Source of the DNA: Thermohalobaculum xanthum | Lineage (GTDB): Bacteria > Pseudomonadota > Alphaproteobacteria > Rhodobacterales > Rhodobacteraceae | Assembly (NCBI RefSeq): GCF_016623495.1 | Contig: NZ_JAEHHL010000006.1 | Location: 1 to 64,000, forward strand | Direction of reading: 5' to 3' | Length of the DNA stretch: 64,000 bases | In this document: one piece after another, positions 16,659 through 25,510 of the stretch | Position numbering within the stretch: position 1 is the stretch's first letter | How the letters are laid out: each line of letters opens with the position of its first letter | Translations under genes and position numbers: made by a program | The notes under the pieces: generated by a model | The model's database searches: none | The model's input: only the letters and a program-made list of their open reading frames with translations | What the model was told of the DNA's origin: nothing

Positions 16659-17756
16659 ATGGCTGAGATCGTGATCCATAACCTGCGCAAGGACTTCGGC
16701 GACTTCACGGCGGTCCGCTCGTCGTCGTTCAAGATCGCGGATGGCGAGTTCTTCATGCTCCTCGGCCCTTCGGGTTGCGGCAAGACGACGACGCTGCGGA
16801 TGATCGCGGGGCTCGAGCTGCCCACGTCGGGCGAGATCTTCATCGATGGCGAGGAGGTCGGCCAGAAACCGGCCAGCCAGCGTGACATCGCCTTCGTGTT
16901 CCAGATGTTCGCGCTCTACCCGCACATGAACGTGCGCAAGAACATAAGCTATCCGCTCGTCAGCCAGGGCATGCCACGGGCGGAGATACGCGAGAAAGTC
17001 GCCGAGGTGGCCCGCATCCTGGGGATCGAGAGCATCATCGACCGTCCTGTCGGCGGCCTCTCGGGCGGGGATCGGCAACGCGTCGCGCTTGGGCGCGCGA
17101 TCGTGCGAAACCCGAAATGCTTCCTGATGGACGAGCCGCTTGGCGCGCTCGATGCCGAGTTCCGCGAGCGGATGGCGGAGGAGTTGCGCGCCCTGCACGA
17201 TCGCATGGGCGCGACCACGGTCTATGTCACGCATGACCAGCTCGAAGCCATGCAGATGGGGGACAAGATCGTGGTCATGAACCACGGCGCGATCGAGCAG
17301 TTCGGCACGCCGCGGGACATCTACGACAAGCCGGCGACCATGTTCGTTGCCGACTTCATCGGATCGCCGTCGATGAACTTCCTGAAGTTCCACGGCAGCC
17401 TCGAAGCGGGCGCGACCGAGGTCCGTCTGCACCACCAGACCCTCGGCGTTCCAGTCCTTCGCGAGCCCTTCGACGGCGACATGGTCTACGGCGTCCGCCC
17501 CGAGCATGTCAGGCTTTCGGATGCAGCAGGCTACCGCGGCGAGGTGATCGCGACCGAGTATCTCGGCACCACCCAGATCGTCACCCTCAAGTCGCCGAAT
17601 GGGGAGGTGAAGGCGCGCATCGCCTCCGATCAGGTCGCCCGTGTTGGCGAGACCGTTGGCCTCGACTTCAACAGCGCCACGGTGACGCTCTTCGATGATC
17701 AGTCCGGACGCGCCATCCGCTCGGATCTGAACGAGGGGATACTGGCGCATGGCTGA
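16659..17756 (+). CDS. ABC transporter ATP-binding protein 1
   Basis: MalK-type ATPase of 365 residues. Walker A GPSGCGKTT (about 36-44), Q-loop VFQMFALYPHM, signature LSGGDRQRVALGRA, Walker B CFLMDEP and switch His in VYVTHDQ are all present. The C-terminal third is the TOBE/regulatory domain (VYGVRPEHVRLSD). ATG at 16659 lies 3 bases after the small membrane protein gene. Together with the next gene it gives two different ATPases for one permease pair, as in the GlpST glycerol transporter, so the working enzyme may be a heterodimer. Confidence 0.93.
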   Translation: MAEIVIHNLRKDFGDFTAVRSSSFKIADGEFFMLLGPSGCGKTTTLRMIAGLELPTSGEIFIDGEEVGQKPASQRDIAFVFQMFALYPHMNVRKNISYPLVSQGMPRAEIREKVAEVARILGIESIIDRPVGGLSGGDRQRVALGRAIVRNPKCFLMDEPLGALDAEFRERMAEELRALHDRMGATTVYVTHDQLEAMQMGDKIVVMNHGAIEQFGTPRDIYDKPATMFVADFIGSPSMNFLKFHGSLEAGATEVRLHHQTLGVPVLREPFDGDMVYGVRPEHVRLSDAAGYRGEVIATEYLGTTQIVTLKSPNGEVKARIASDQVARVGETVGLDFNSATVTLFDDQSGRAIRSDLNEGILAHG

Positions 17757-18744
17757 AGTGTCGCTTCTGAACGTCGCCAAGACCTTTGGCGACACCGTCG
17801 CGGTCGAGGATATGACGATGACGGTGCCCGACAGCGCGTTCGTCGTCCTGCTTGGCCCTACCGGGGTCGGAAAGACCACGACATTGCGGCTCATCGCCGG
17901 CCTCGAGCGGCCTGACCGTGGCGACATCCTCATCCATGGCCGATCGGTGGTCGATGAAACGCCGGCCCAGCGTGACGTGGCGATGGTGTTCCAGCAGTAT
18001 TCGCTCTATCCGCACATGACCGTGCGGGACAATCTCGCCTTCCCGCTGCGCTCGCCGATCCACAGATTGCCGGAGGACGAGGTGGCCCGGAAGGTTCGCG
18101 AGGTCGCCGACGTCCTGCGGATCGCTCACAAGCTCGACAACAAGGCGACGGCGCTCTCGGGCGGCGAGATGCAGCGGGTCTCGATCGGACGCGCGCTCGT
18201 GCGAGACCCGGCCATCTACCTGATGGACGAGCCGCTCAGTTCGCTCGACGCCAAGCTGCGTGCCGATCTGCGGGTGGAACTCAAGCGCGTCCAGGCCAGC
18301 CTCGGCGCCACGATCCTCTACGTGACGCATGACCAGATCGAGGCCATGACCATGGCGACCCATGTCGGCGTGCTGGATGCAGGACGCCTGGTCCAGTTCG
18401 GCAGCCCGCGAGAGATCTACGAGTCGCCCGTGTCTCTCTACGTCGCCGGCCGGCTGGGGCTTCCCCGCATAAACGCCCTGCCAGCCGACCTCTTCCCCGG
18501 GGCGCCCGCCGGCGCCAGGACCGTCGGGTTGCGCCCCGAGCACATCCGGCACGGCGAGGGCAAGCCGTCTCGGGTTGTGCGGATCGAGCATCTCGGCGAC
18601 CAGACGCGCCTGCACCTGATGCTCGAGGGTCATGACATCGTCACCCTGACCGACGTGCACACCGACCTCGAGCCCGGCGATACGGTCGCCATCGAACCCC
18701 GAAACGCCCTGTATTTCGACGCCGCCGGCGCCCGGATCGCCTGA
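17749..18744 (+). CDS. ABC transporter ATP-binding protein 2
   Basis: Second MalK-type ATPase, 331 residues, starting inside the 3' end of the first (8-bp overlap). Walker A is GPTGVGKTT, the signature is LSGGEMQRVSIGRALV, Walker B is IYLMDEP, and the switch region is YVTHDQIEAMTMA. The C-terminal TOBE domain is shorter than in ATPase 1. The nonidentical Walker A and signature sequences show this is an old paralogue pair, not a recent duplication. Both subunits keep all catalytic motifs. Confidence 0.93.
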   Translation: MAEVSLLNVAKTFGDTVAVEDMTMTVPDSAFVVLLGPTGVGKTTTLRLIAGLERPDRGDILIHGRSVVDETPAQRDVAMVFQQYSLYPHMTVRDNLAFPLRSPIHRLPEDEVARKVREVADVLRIAHKLDNKATALSGGEMQRVSIGRALVRDPAIYLMDEPLSSLDAKLRADLRVELKRVQASLGATILYVTHDQIEAMTMATHVGVLDAGRLVQFGSPREIYESPVSLYVAGRLGLPRINALPADLFPGAPAGARTVGLRPEHIRHGEGKPSRVVRIEHLGDQTRLHLMLEGHDIVTLTDVHTDLEPGDTVAIEPRNALYFDAAGARIA

Positions 18745-18755
18745 GGAGAGAACCC

Positions 18756-20372
18756 ATGAAGCAGTTCATCAACACCAGGGAGACCCTGGTTACCGAGGCG
18801 ATCAACGGCACGCTGCGAACGGCGGGGGGGCGGCTGGCGCGACTGGACGGCTATCCGCATATCAAGGTTGTCATCCGCACCGACTGGGACAAGTCCAAGG
18901 TAGCGCTGGTGTCCGGCGGCGGCTCCGGCCACGAGCCGAGCCACGCGGGCTTCGTGGGGCAGGGCATGCTGACGGCGGCGGTCTGCGGAGAGGTCTTCGC
19001 GTCGCCTTCGGTGGATGCGGTGCTCGCCGGCATCCTGGCGGTCACCGGCAGGGCCGGCTGCCTTCTGATCGTCAAGAACTACACCGGCGATCGTCTGAAC
19101 TTCGGCCTTGCTGCCGAGCGGGCACGGGCGCAGGGCCTGAAGGTCAGTATGGTGGTCGTCGATGATGACGTGGCCCTGCCGGACCTGCCGCAGCCGCGCG
19201 GCGTGGCAGGCACTCTCTTCGTGCACAAGATCGCGGGGGCGCTCGCCGAGCAGGGCGCCGACCTCGATGCGGTCACCGAGGCAGCGCATCGCGTCATCAA
19301 GGGTGTCGTATCCATCGGAATGTCGCTCGACACGTGCACGATCCCCGGTTCCCCGAAGGAAGACCGCATACCGCATGGCAAGGCCGAGCTTGGTCTGGGC
19401 ATTCATGGCGAGGCGGGCATCGAGCAGGTGGAGTTCTCGAGCGCGCGCGAGGCGATGGAAATGGTGGTCGACCGGCTGGCTCCGAACATCGGTCCGGGCC
19501 CCAAGGTCGCTCTCCTGAACAACCTCGGCAGCGCGACACCGCTGGAGATGGCGGTGCTTGCGGAGGAGCTGATCCGTTCGCGGATCGGCGACCAGATCCG
19601 GTGGCTGGTCGGTCCCGCGCCACTGATGACCTCGCTCGACATGCGGGGTTTCTCCGTCTCGCTGCTCTCGGCGACCAAGGCGGACGAAGCCGCGCTCGTC
19701 GCCCCGGTGGGGCCTTGGGCCTGGCCTGGCTGCCTGCCGGTCGGCGAGGTGGCGGTCGAGCCCTTGCCCGACGGGCTGACCCCGATCCAGCCGATCCCCT
19801 CGAAGAACGCCGCGACACGCGACTTCATCGAGCGATGCTGCCGCATCCTGATCGAGGCGGAGTCGGATCTGAACGCACTCGATGCCAAGTCCGGTGACGG
19901 CGATACGGGCAGCACGCTCGCCACAGCCGCGCGCGCCCTGATCGGCGCGCTCGACAGGTTGCCTCTCGCGGATCAGACCCAGCTCTACCGTGCGATCGGC
20001 CTTGAGCTCAGCCAGACGATGGGCGGCTCGTCCGGCGTGTTGCTGGCGATTTTCTTCGCAGCCGCCGGGGACGCCTCTGCCGCCGGGCAGGATCCGAACG
20101 GCGCCCTGAAGGCCGGCCTCGATCGTGTTCAGCAGGTCGGCGGCGCGCGGGTCGGTGACCGGACCATGATCGACGCCCTGATGCCGGCGCTGGAGGCGCT
20201 GCAGAACGGCCTCGCCGCGGCTGCCAGCGCCGCTCGTGCCGGCGCCGATTCAACGGCCAAGATCACCCAGGCGCGCGCGGGTCGGGCCAGCTATCTCGCA
20301 GCGGAGAGCCTCGCAGGCCACAACGACCCCGGCGCGGAGGCCGTCGCCCGCCTGTTCGAGAATCTGTGTTGA
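18756..20372 (+). CDS. Dihydroxyacetone kinase, DhaK-DhaL fusion
   Basis: ATP-dependent dihydroxyacetone-kinase family protein of 538 residues, phosphorylating dihydroxyacetone or a related ketose (L-erythrulose kinases belong to the same family). The DhaK half has GGGSGHEPSHAGFVG and the substrate-binding His in LGLGIHGEAG. The DhaL half starts near residue 350 with the Mg-ATP aspartates in DAKSGDGDTGST. Being 11 bases downstream of the ABC ATPases, it likely activates the imported substrate. It has the single-chain, ATP-using architecture, not the PTS-linked DhaKLM form. The exact sugar is not fixed by the sequence. Confidence 0.9.
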   Translation: MKQFINTRETLVTEAINGTLRTAGGRLARLDGYPHIKVVIRTDWDKSKVALVSGGGSGHEPSHAGFVGQGMLTAAVCGEVFASPSVDAVLAGILAVTGRAGCLLIVKNYTGDRLNFGLAAERARAQGLKVSMVVVDDDVALPDLPQPRGVAGTLFVHKIAGALAEQGADLDAVTEAAHRVIKGVVSIGMSLDTCTIPGSPKEDRIPHGKAELGLGIHGEAGIEQVEFSSAREAMEMVVDRLAPNIGPGPKVALLNNLGSATPLEMAVLAEELIRSRIGDQIRWLVGPAPLMTSLDMRGFSVSLLSATKADEAALVAPVGPWAWPGCLPVGEVAVEPLPDGLTPIQPIPSKNAATRDFIERCCRILIEAESDLNALDAKSGDGDTGSTLATAARALIGALDRLPLADQTQLYRAIGLELSQTMGGSSGVLLAIFFAAAGDASAAGQDPNGALKAGLDRVQQVGGARVGDRTMIDALMPALEALQNGLAAAASAARAGADSTAKITQARAGRASYLAAESLAGHNDPGAEAVARLFENLC

Positions 20373-20677
20373 GCAGAGCGCTTTGCAAAATCCGAGGCCC
20401 ATTGGCGTGAACTGCAGGCATTCGGCCCATTCAGACCAGGGCTGCCGGCGGGGGGCGAAGACCACGATCAGAACGCTATTGCGTTGCAGGCTCGGTCTGA
20501 GTTCGTGCCATGGGCTCCCCACGGGTCAGGATTGCAGCTTCTCGAGACGCCGTTCGTACCATCCAGATTTCGTCTTCCGGGGTTCGGGGATCGGATCCTC
20601 CCCCGTGGCCGCAGTCTTGCATCTCGCCGATATCACTCCGGCTGCCCCTCTGCGCATCGGCATGAGGCGAGCGCGTG
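20373..20677. other. Convergent intergenic stretch, no gene seen
   Basis: 305 bases between the convergent kinase and DMT-exporter genes. Frames on both strands look like noise. I see no clear terminator hairpin. Confidence 0.45.
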
Positions 20678-21589
20678 CTATCTCCTCACCGCCAGGGCGA
20701 CCGCCCCGATCACGGCGGCGAGCGCGAGAAGCCTGAGCGGCCCCAACGGCTCGCCGAGAAGCAAGCCCGAGGAGAGGACGCCCACGACGGGAATGAGCAG
20801 TGTCGCCACCGTCGAGACCGCGACCGGAAGGCGTCCGACCAGCGTCGCCCATGCGGCGTGGCAGGCGACCATCGGCCCCGCGACGTGGAAAGCGAGGACG
20901 GCGAGCACGCCGGCGGATGGCAGCGCCGCGTCCCAGGGGCGCTCGACGAGCATCGCACCCAGCGTCGCCGGCACTGCCGCCACGCCCACGATCCAGGCCG
21001 CCCGGGCGACCGGCCCGATTCCCGGTGCCGCCCCCTTCAAGAGGACCGTGCCAACAGCCCAGGAGAGTGCTGCCGCCAGCATGAACAGCGGCCCCGCCGG
21101 CGCGGCGAGGATGCCGGCCGGGTTCTCGGCAATAAGAAGGCCGAGCGCCGCCATCCCGAGGCCGATGGCTGCCACCTGTCGCGGCCCGGCCCGCTCGCCG
21201 AGGAAGATGGTCGAAAGGATCGACGCCCAGACAGGCATGGTGAAGGCGATGATCGCGGCCTTCGAGGTTTCCGTGACCAACTGGCCGAAGGCGGTGAGGA
21301 TGTTGAACCCGAACACAGTGAAGAAGCCCGCCGCGGCCAGCCGCGGCAGGGTGCCAGGCGGTGGCCTGAGCGTCTCGCCCTTGAGGGCTGCAATCGCGGC
21401 GAGGCAAAGCGTGCCCGTCGTGAGCGCGAAGGCGCGCAGCGTCCAGGGCTCGACCTCGCTCAGGATGAACTTCACTGCTGGCCAGTTGAGGCCCCACAGC
21501 ACGCCAATGAGCGCGATGAGGCCGAGCGTTCCCCACCCGCTCGCCTCGCCGGGGCCGGCGGGCGCCGCCTTTCGCAAGCCTTTGTCCAT
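20678..21589 (-). CDS. EamA/DMT-family transporter
   Basis: Drug/metabolite transporter of 303 residues with about ten membrane helices in two EamA repeats (first from LGLIALIGVLWGLNWPAVKF, second from PLFMLAAALSWAVGTVLLKG). Such proteins usually export amino acids or other small metabolites; the substrate is unknown. ATG at 21589 opens a short polar N-terminus before helix 1. It is divergent from the dimethylformamidase gene, separated by only 83 bases, so the two may share a promoter region. Confidence 0.88.
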   Translation of the reverse strand: MDKGLRKAAPAGPGEASGWGTLGLIALIGVLWGLNWPAVKFILSEVEPWTLRAFALTTGTLCLAAIAALKGETLRPPPGTLPRLAAAGFFTVFGFNILTAFGQLVTETSKAAIIAFTMPVWASILSTIFLGERAGPRQVAAIGLGMAALGLLIAENPAGILAAPAGPLFMLAAALSWAVGTVLLKGAAPGIGPVARAAWIVGVAAVPATLGAMLVERPWDAALPSAGVLAVLAFHVAGPMVACHAAWATLVGRLPVAVSTVATLLIPVVGVLSSGLLLGEPLGPLRLLALAAVIGAVALAVRR

Positions 21590-21672
21590 CAGGTCTTTCT
21601 GCCGTCTTGCAGCCGGTCCGCGGGTTGGGAAAGATCGGCCGGTGACACCCGGCTCCCGCGCACGAGGATAAC

Positions 21673-23883
21673 ATGATCCCGATCACCGGATATACCGACC
21701 GCCTTTCCGCCCGGCCAGGCGAGGAGATTGCCTTCAAGGTGTCTGCCACTGGCGCGGCGGATTACGAGGCGCGGCTCGTGCGCATCGTCTGTGGCGATCC
21801 CAACCCGGCGGGACCGGGCCGGATCGAGGAGGACCTTGGCGAAATCTACAGCGCGCGTCACCCGGCCCGGCCGCAGGTTCACGCGATGGGCTCGATGGCA
21901 GTGATCGAGGCGGGTGGCGTCGACGCCCAAGGCGCGATCACACTCGAGGCCACCATCTGGCCGACGCGACCGGGAAAGGGCGAGCAGGTCGTCCTGTCGG
22001 CGTTCGAGTCCGCTGCCGGGGCGGGCATCGCGCTCGCACTCGACGCGGACGGCGCGGCGATGGTTCTGGCGGGCCGGGCGGGCAAGACGCCGGTCAGGCT
22101 ATCGACAGGTCAGCCGCTTCATGTCCGCCACTGGGCCGTGATCCGCGCCAGCTTCGATCCGTCGACGGGCAGCATTCGGGTCGGTCAGCTTTCCCTGCAC
22201 CCGCCCTTCGGCCCGGTGCCGCCGGTGGTCGCGGAGGGCGGGATCGAGCCCGGGCCCTTGCCGCTGGCGGCGCGCTGGCACATCGCGTCGCTCGGCCGCG
22301 ATCCGAAGACCGGGCATTCAAGCGCGCATTTCAACGGCAAGATCGAGGCGCCCGCGATCCTTTCGGGCGCGGCGCGCGACCTGATGGCCGACGCGGCGCT
22401 CGAGGCCCTGGCGCGCTGGGACTTCTCGCGCGAGATCCCGACGATGCGCGTATGCGACACCGGGCCAAACGGCCTCGACGGGCGGCTCGTGAACCTGCCC
22501 GCGCGGGGAATGACCGGGTCGAACTGGACCGGCCGCGAGATGTGCTGGCGCCACGCGCCCGAGCAGTATGGTGCGATCCATTTCCACGATTCCGACCTCG
22601 CGGATTGCGGCTGGGAGACCGACTTCACCTTTCGCGTCCCCCAGCGCCTGAAGAGCGGCGTCTACGCAATGCGGCTGACGGCGGGGGGCGAGGTCGACAC
22701 CATCCCGTTCTTCGTCCCGCCGCCACGGGCGACGCGCGGCGCGGATCTCTGCGTTGTCATCCCCACCTTCACCTACGTGGTCTACGGCAACTTCGACCGC
22801 CCCGATTTCGACCAGAGCTATCGCGACCGCGCGGCCGAACTCGGCATGACGCGGCATTTCCCGTCCGACCACCCGGAGTACGGCTTCTCGACCTACAACA
22901 CGCATTCCGACGGATCGGGGATCTGTCATTCGAGCCATCTTCGACCCCTGATGACCATGCGTCCGGGATACCTGAACCAGGTCGACCCGGCGGGCTCGGG
23001 GCTTCGCCATTTCTCGGCCGACACGCATCTTCTCGCCTGGCTCGAGGCGCGCGGCATCCCCTTCGATGTCGTGACCGATCATGATCTCGACGAGGAGGGG
23101 GCCGGCCTGATCGACGGCTATCGCACCGTGCTGACCTGTTCGCATCCCGAGTACCACACGGCCGCGACGCTGGATGCGCTGATCGACTACCGCAATCGCG
23201 GCGGGCGCTTCTGCTATCTGGGTGGCAACGGCTTCTACTGGCGCGTGGCCCGGCACCCGGAGATGCCGGAGGCGATCGAGATCCGACGCGGGGAAGGCGG
23301 GATCCGGGCATGGGCCTCGGAGCCGGGCGAGTATTTCAACGCCTTTGACGGAGCCTACGGCGGGCTCTGGCGCCGGCAGGGGCGGCCGCCGCAGGCGGTG
23401 GCGGGGGTCGGGTTCTCGGCACAGGGAACTTTCGAAGGCTCGCATTACCGTCTGATGCCGGCCGCGCGCGACCCGCGGACGGCTTGGATTTTCGACGGCA
23501 TCGATGGCGAGATCCTGGGTGATTTCGGACTTTCTGGCGGAGGCGCGGCGGGCTTCGAGCTCGACCGCGCCGACACGCGCCTCGGCACGCCCGACCACGC
23601 GCTGGTCCTTGCGCGGTCGGAGGATCATTCCGAACGCTTCGTTTTGGTTCACGAGGAGCAGCTGACTCACCTCGTCACCCTGCCGGGCGAGCCGGCACGC
23701 GATCTCGTCCGCGCCGAGATCGTGTTCTTCGAGACGCCCGCGGGCGGTGCCGTCTTTTCGACCGGCTCGATCACCTTCTGCGGCAGCTTGCCCGTGAACG
23801 GCTTCGACAACGCCGTCTCGCGGATGATGGAGAACGTGGTGCGCCGCTTCCTCGATCCCACGCCCTTCGCGATGCCGGGCTGA
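21673..23883 (+). CDS. N,N-dimethylformamidase large subunit
   Basis: Large-subunit family protein of N,N-dimethylformamidase (DmfA2-like), 736 residues against about 760 for characterised enzymes. It hydrolyses N,N-dimethylformamide or a related small amide to amine and acid. A lectin-like N-terminal region (residues 80-250) precedes the catalytic part. Candidate iron ligands are Tyr371 (VVYGNFDRP), Tyr408 (STYNTHSDG), and His491/Glu493 (CSHPEYH), corresponding to the Tyr/Tyr/Glu and nearby His described for this mononuclear iron enzyme. No small subunit (about 15 kDa) is encoded on either side. Substrate may therefore differ from dimethylformamide. Confidence 0.85.
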   Translation: MIPITGYTDRLSARPGEEIAFKVSATGAADYEARLVRIVCGDPNPAGPGRIEEDLGEIYSARHPARPQVHAMGSMAVIEAGGVDAQGAITLEATIWPTRPGKGEQVVLSAFESAAGAGIALALDADGAAMVLAGRAGKTPVRLSTGQPLHVRHWAVIRASFDPSTGSIRVGQLSLHPPFGPVPPVVAEGGIEPGPLPLAARWHIASLGRDPKTGHSSAHFNGKIEAPAILSGAARDLMADAALEALARWDFSREIPTMRVCDTGPNGLDGRLVNLPARGMTGSNWTGREMCWRHAPEQYGAIHFHDSDLADCGWETDFTFRVPQRLKSGVYAMRLTAGGEVDTIPFFVPPPRATRGADLCVVIPTFTYVVYGNFDRPDFDQSYRDRAAELGMTRHFPSDHPEYGFSTYNTHSDGSGICHSSHLRPLMTMRPGYLNQVDPAGSGLRHFSADTHLLAWLEARGIPFDVVTDHDLDEEGAGLIDGYRTVLTCSHPEYHTAATLDALIDYRNRGGRFCYLGGNGFYWRVARHPEMPEAIEIRRGEGGIRAWASEPGEYFNAFDGAYGGLWRRQGRPPQAVAGVGFSAQGTFEGSHYRLMPAARDPRTAWIFDGIDGEILGDFGLSGGGAAGFELDRADTRLGTPDHALVLARSEDHSERFVLVHEEQLTHLVTLPGEPARDLVRAEIVFFETPAGGAVFSTGSITFCGSLPVNGFDNAVSRMMENVVRRFLDPTPFAMPG

Positions 23884-23914
23884 CAAGGCGCGCGGGCGCA
23901 CCCCTGAGCCGCGG

Positions 23915-24144
23915 CTACCAGGCGTCCCAGTCGAACCAGCGGCAGATGAGTTCGGGCCGCTTTGCCTCCAGCGCCTGAAACTCGGCCTTGGATGCGAAGC
24001 GCGCGCAGTCGAGGAGATAGAGGTTCGGGCAGGTCAGCAGCGGCGAGAGATCCTTGTCCTTCAGCATGACCGAGATCATGAAGAGCGCTTCGAATGCGAA
24101 CCCCTCGAGCGGCGCGAGGCTCGCGACCCTTTGATCCTTGTTCA
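23915..24144 (-). pseudogene. LRR-like host gene, 3' part, split by the element
   Basis: C-terminal part of a leucine-rich-repeat-like protein (RVASLAPLEGFAFEALFMISV, then SPLLTCPNLYLLDC, ending WFDWDAW). Its 5' part is at 34569-35078 on the same strand. At the 14-bp repeat both fragments read NKDQ in the same phase, so joining them gives one 241-residue protein. In the integrated state an open frame continues 43 bases into the element to an ATG at 24187, but that start is probably accidental. Function of the intact protein is unknown. Confidence 0.85.
24131..24144. repeat. attL core, 14-bp direct repeat
   Basis: TTGATCCTTGTTCA, identical to 34569-34582. Flanking bases differ on both sides at both ends, so this is the crossover core. 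It encodes part of the LRR-like host gene. Confidence 0.85.
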
Positions 24145-24304
24145 AAATGATAGGCACCACACGGGGCAACATGACCTCACACATCAAGCACCCGTTGCCG
24201 CTTTAAATACTTGAATATTAGGAAATGTTGCCTCATGGTGGCCCACACTGGGCAACACGGGGTATCATGCTAAGTGCGTTACCCCACAGACCGCAGGGGT
24301 AACA

Positions 24305-25510
24305 ATGGCCAAGACATTGACCGCGCCAGCCGTCGAGCGGATCAAGCCGACAGACAAGCGCCAGGAGGTGCCCGACGCGGCGCTGCCGGGCTTCTACCTG
24401 ATCGTCCAACCGAGCGGTGGCAAGTCGTGGGCTGTCCGCTATAGGCATAACGGCAAGCCTCGAAAGTTGACGCTGGGCGCGTTCCCAAAGCTGGGGCTGG
24501 CAGCCGCTCGCGAGAAGGCGCGCGAGGCGCTGCGGACGGTGTCCGAGGGTGTTGATCCTTCCGCGAAGGACAAGCCCGACCGCGACCTGTTCCGCGCGGT
24601 GGCCGACGACTTCCTGCGCCGCCACGCCGATAAGAGAAAGAGCGCCGATCAGATCCGGCGTTACTTCGACGTCGAGATCCTGCCCGTCTGGGGCGAGCGC
24701 CGTGTTGATGAGATCACCCGCCGCGATGTTATCGACCTTCTCGACGCCGTCGTTGACCGGGGCGCGCCCGTCACAGCCAACCGAGTGCGCGCGATGCTGA
24801 GCCGGTTCTTCAACTGGTGCGTTGAGCGCGACGTGATCGACGCAAGCCCGTGCGCTGGGGTGAAGCCACCGACAGAGGAAAAGCCGCGCGACCGTATCCT
24901 GACAGACGACGAGATCAGGTGGTTCTGGCGGGCGACCGGGCGCATGGGATACCCGTTCGGCAACCTGTTCCAGTTCCTTCTCTTGACGGGCCAGCGGCGG
25001 GGTGAGGGCGCGGCAATGAGCGTCGCCGAGGTGACGGGCAACGAGTGGCACCTGACACGTGACCGGACGAAAAAGGACCGCGCGCATGTCGTGCCGCTGA
25101 GCGCTCAAGCGCTGGCCGTGATCGACGGGCTGCCGCGTTTCGGCGCTTACTACTTCTCGGCCAATGGCCGCACGCCCGTTGCGGGCTTCCCGAAGCCGAC
25201 TGCGCGCCTAAGGTCGCTGATGGCCGAGGAAGCCGGGAAGGATGGACACCACGAGGACATTCCGCGCTTCACGGTTCACGACCTGCGGCGCACGGCGGCG
25301 TCTGGCATGGCGCGGTGCGGGGCGCGACTAGAGGTGATCGAGCGGGCGCAGAACCGCGTGAGCGGCATGTTCCGGGGCGTCGCGGGCGTCTATGTCCGTT
25401 ACTCTTACGGCGACGAGATCCGCCACGCGCTGGACGCATGGGGGGCGCTTGTCGAGCAGATCGTTACCCGTGCGCCGGGCGGCAATGTCGTCAGCTGGAG
25501 GGGCGTGTGA
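24305..25510 (+). CDS. Tyrosine-type site-specific integrase
   Basis: Phage integrase of 401 residues with the N-terminal arm-binding domain of the DUF4102 type (LTLGAFPKLGLAAAREKAREAL), a core-binding SAM-like domain (about 95-185) and the catalytic domain. Catalytic residues seen are Arg231 (TGQRRGE), His325-x-x-Arg328 (HDLRRT) and Tyr363 (GVYVRYSY). The usual second His (LNHVSG in relatives) is replaced by Arg351 (QNRVSG). It is 160 bases inside attL and points inward, as expected for an integrase next to its att site. Confidence 0.93.
   Translation: MAKTLTAPAVERIKPTDKRQEVPDAALPGFYLIVQPSGGKSWAVRYRHNGKPRKLTLGAFPKLGLAAAREKAREALRTVSEGVDPSAKDKPDRDLFRAVADDFLRRHADKRKSADQIRRYFDVEILPVWGERRVDEITRRDVIDLLDAVVDRGAPVTANRVRAMLSRFFNWCVERDVIDASPCAGVKPPTEEKPRDRILTDDEIRWFWRATGRMGYPFGNLFQFLLLTGQRRGEGAAMSVAEVTGNEWHLTRDRTKKDRAHVVPLSAQALAVIDGLPRFGAYYFSANGRTPVAGFPKPTARLRSLMAEEAGKDGHHEDIPRFTVHDLRRTAASGMARCGARLEVIERAQNRVSGMFRGVAGVYVRYSYGDEIRHALDAWGALVEQIVTRAPGGNVVSWRGV

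Noticed and set aside
14566-18660. Frames in other phases across the ABC operon, including 14566-15530 (5' part of 14566-16470), 16170-17933 minus and 17668-18660 minus
   Set aside because: Shadows of the permease and ATPase genes, whose motifs are intact. Only the 3' end of 14566-16470 is real, because it is the second permease from 15532.
24160-24260. GGGCAACA repeats near attL as integrase arm sites
   Set aside because: Two direct copies and one inverted GTTGCC are present, but short enough to arise by chance, and attR has no matching copies; not supported.
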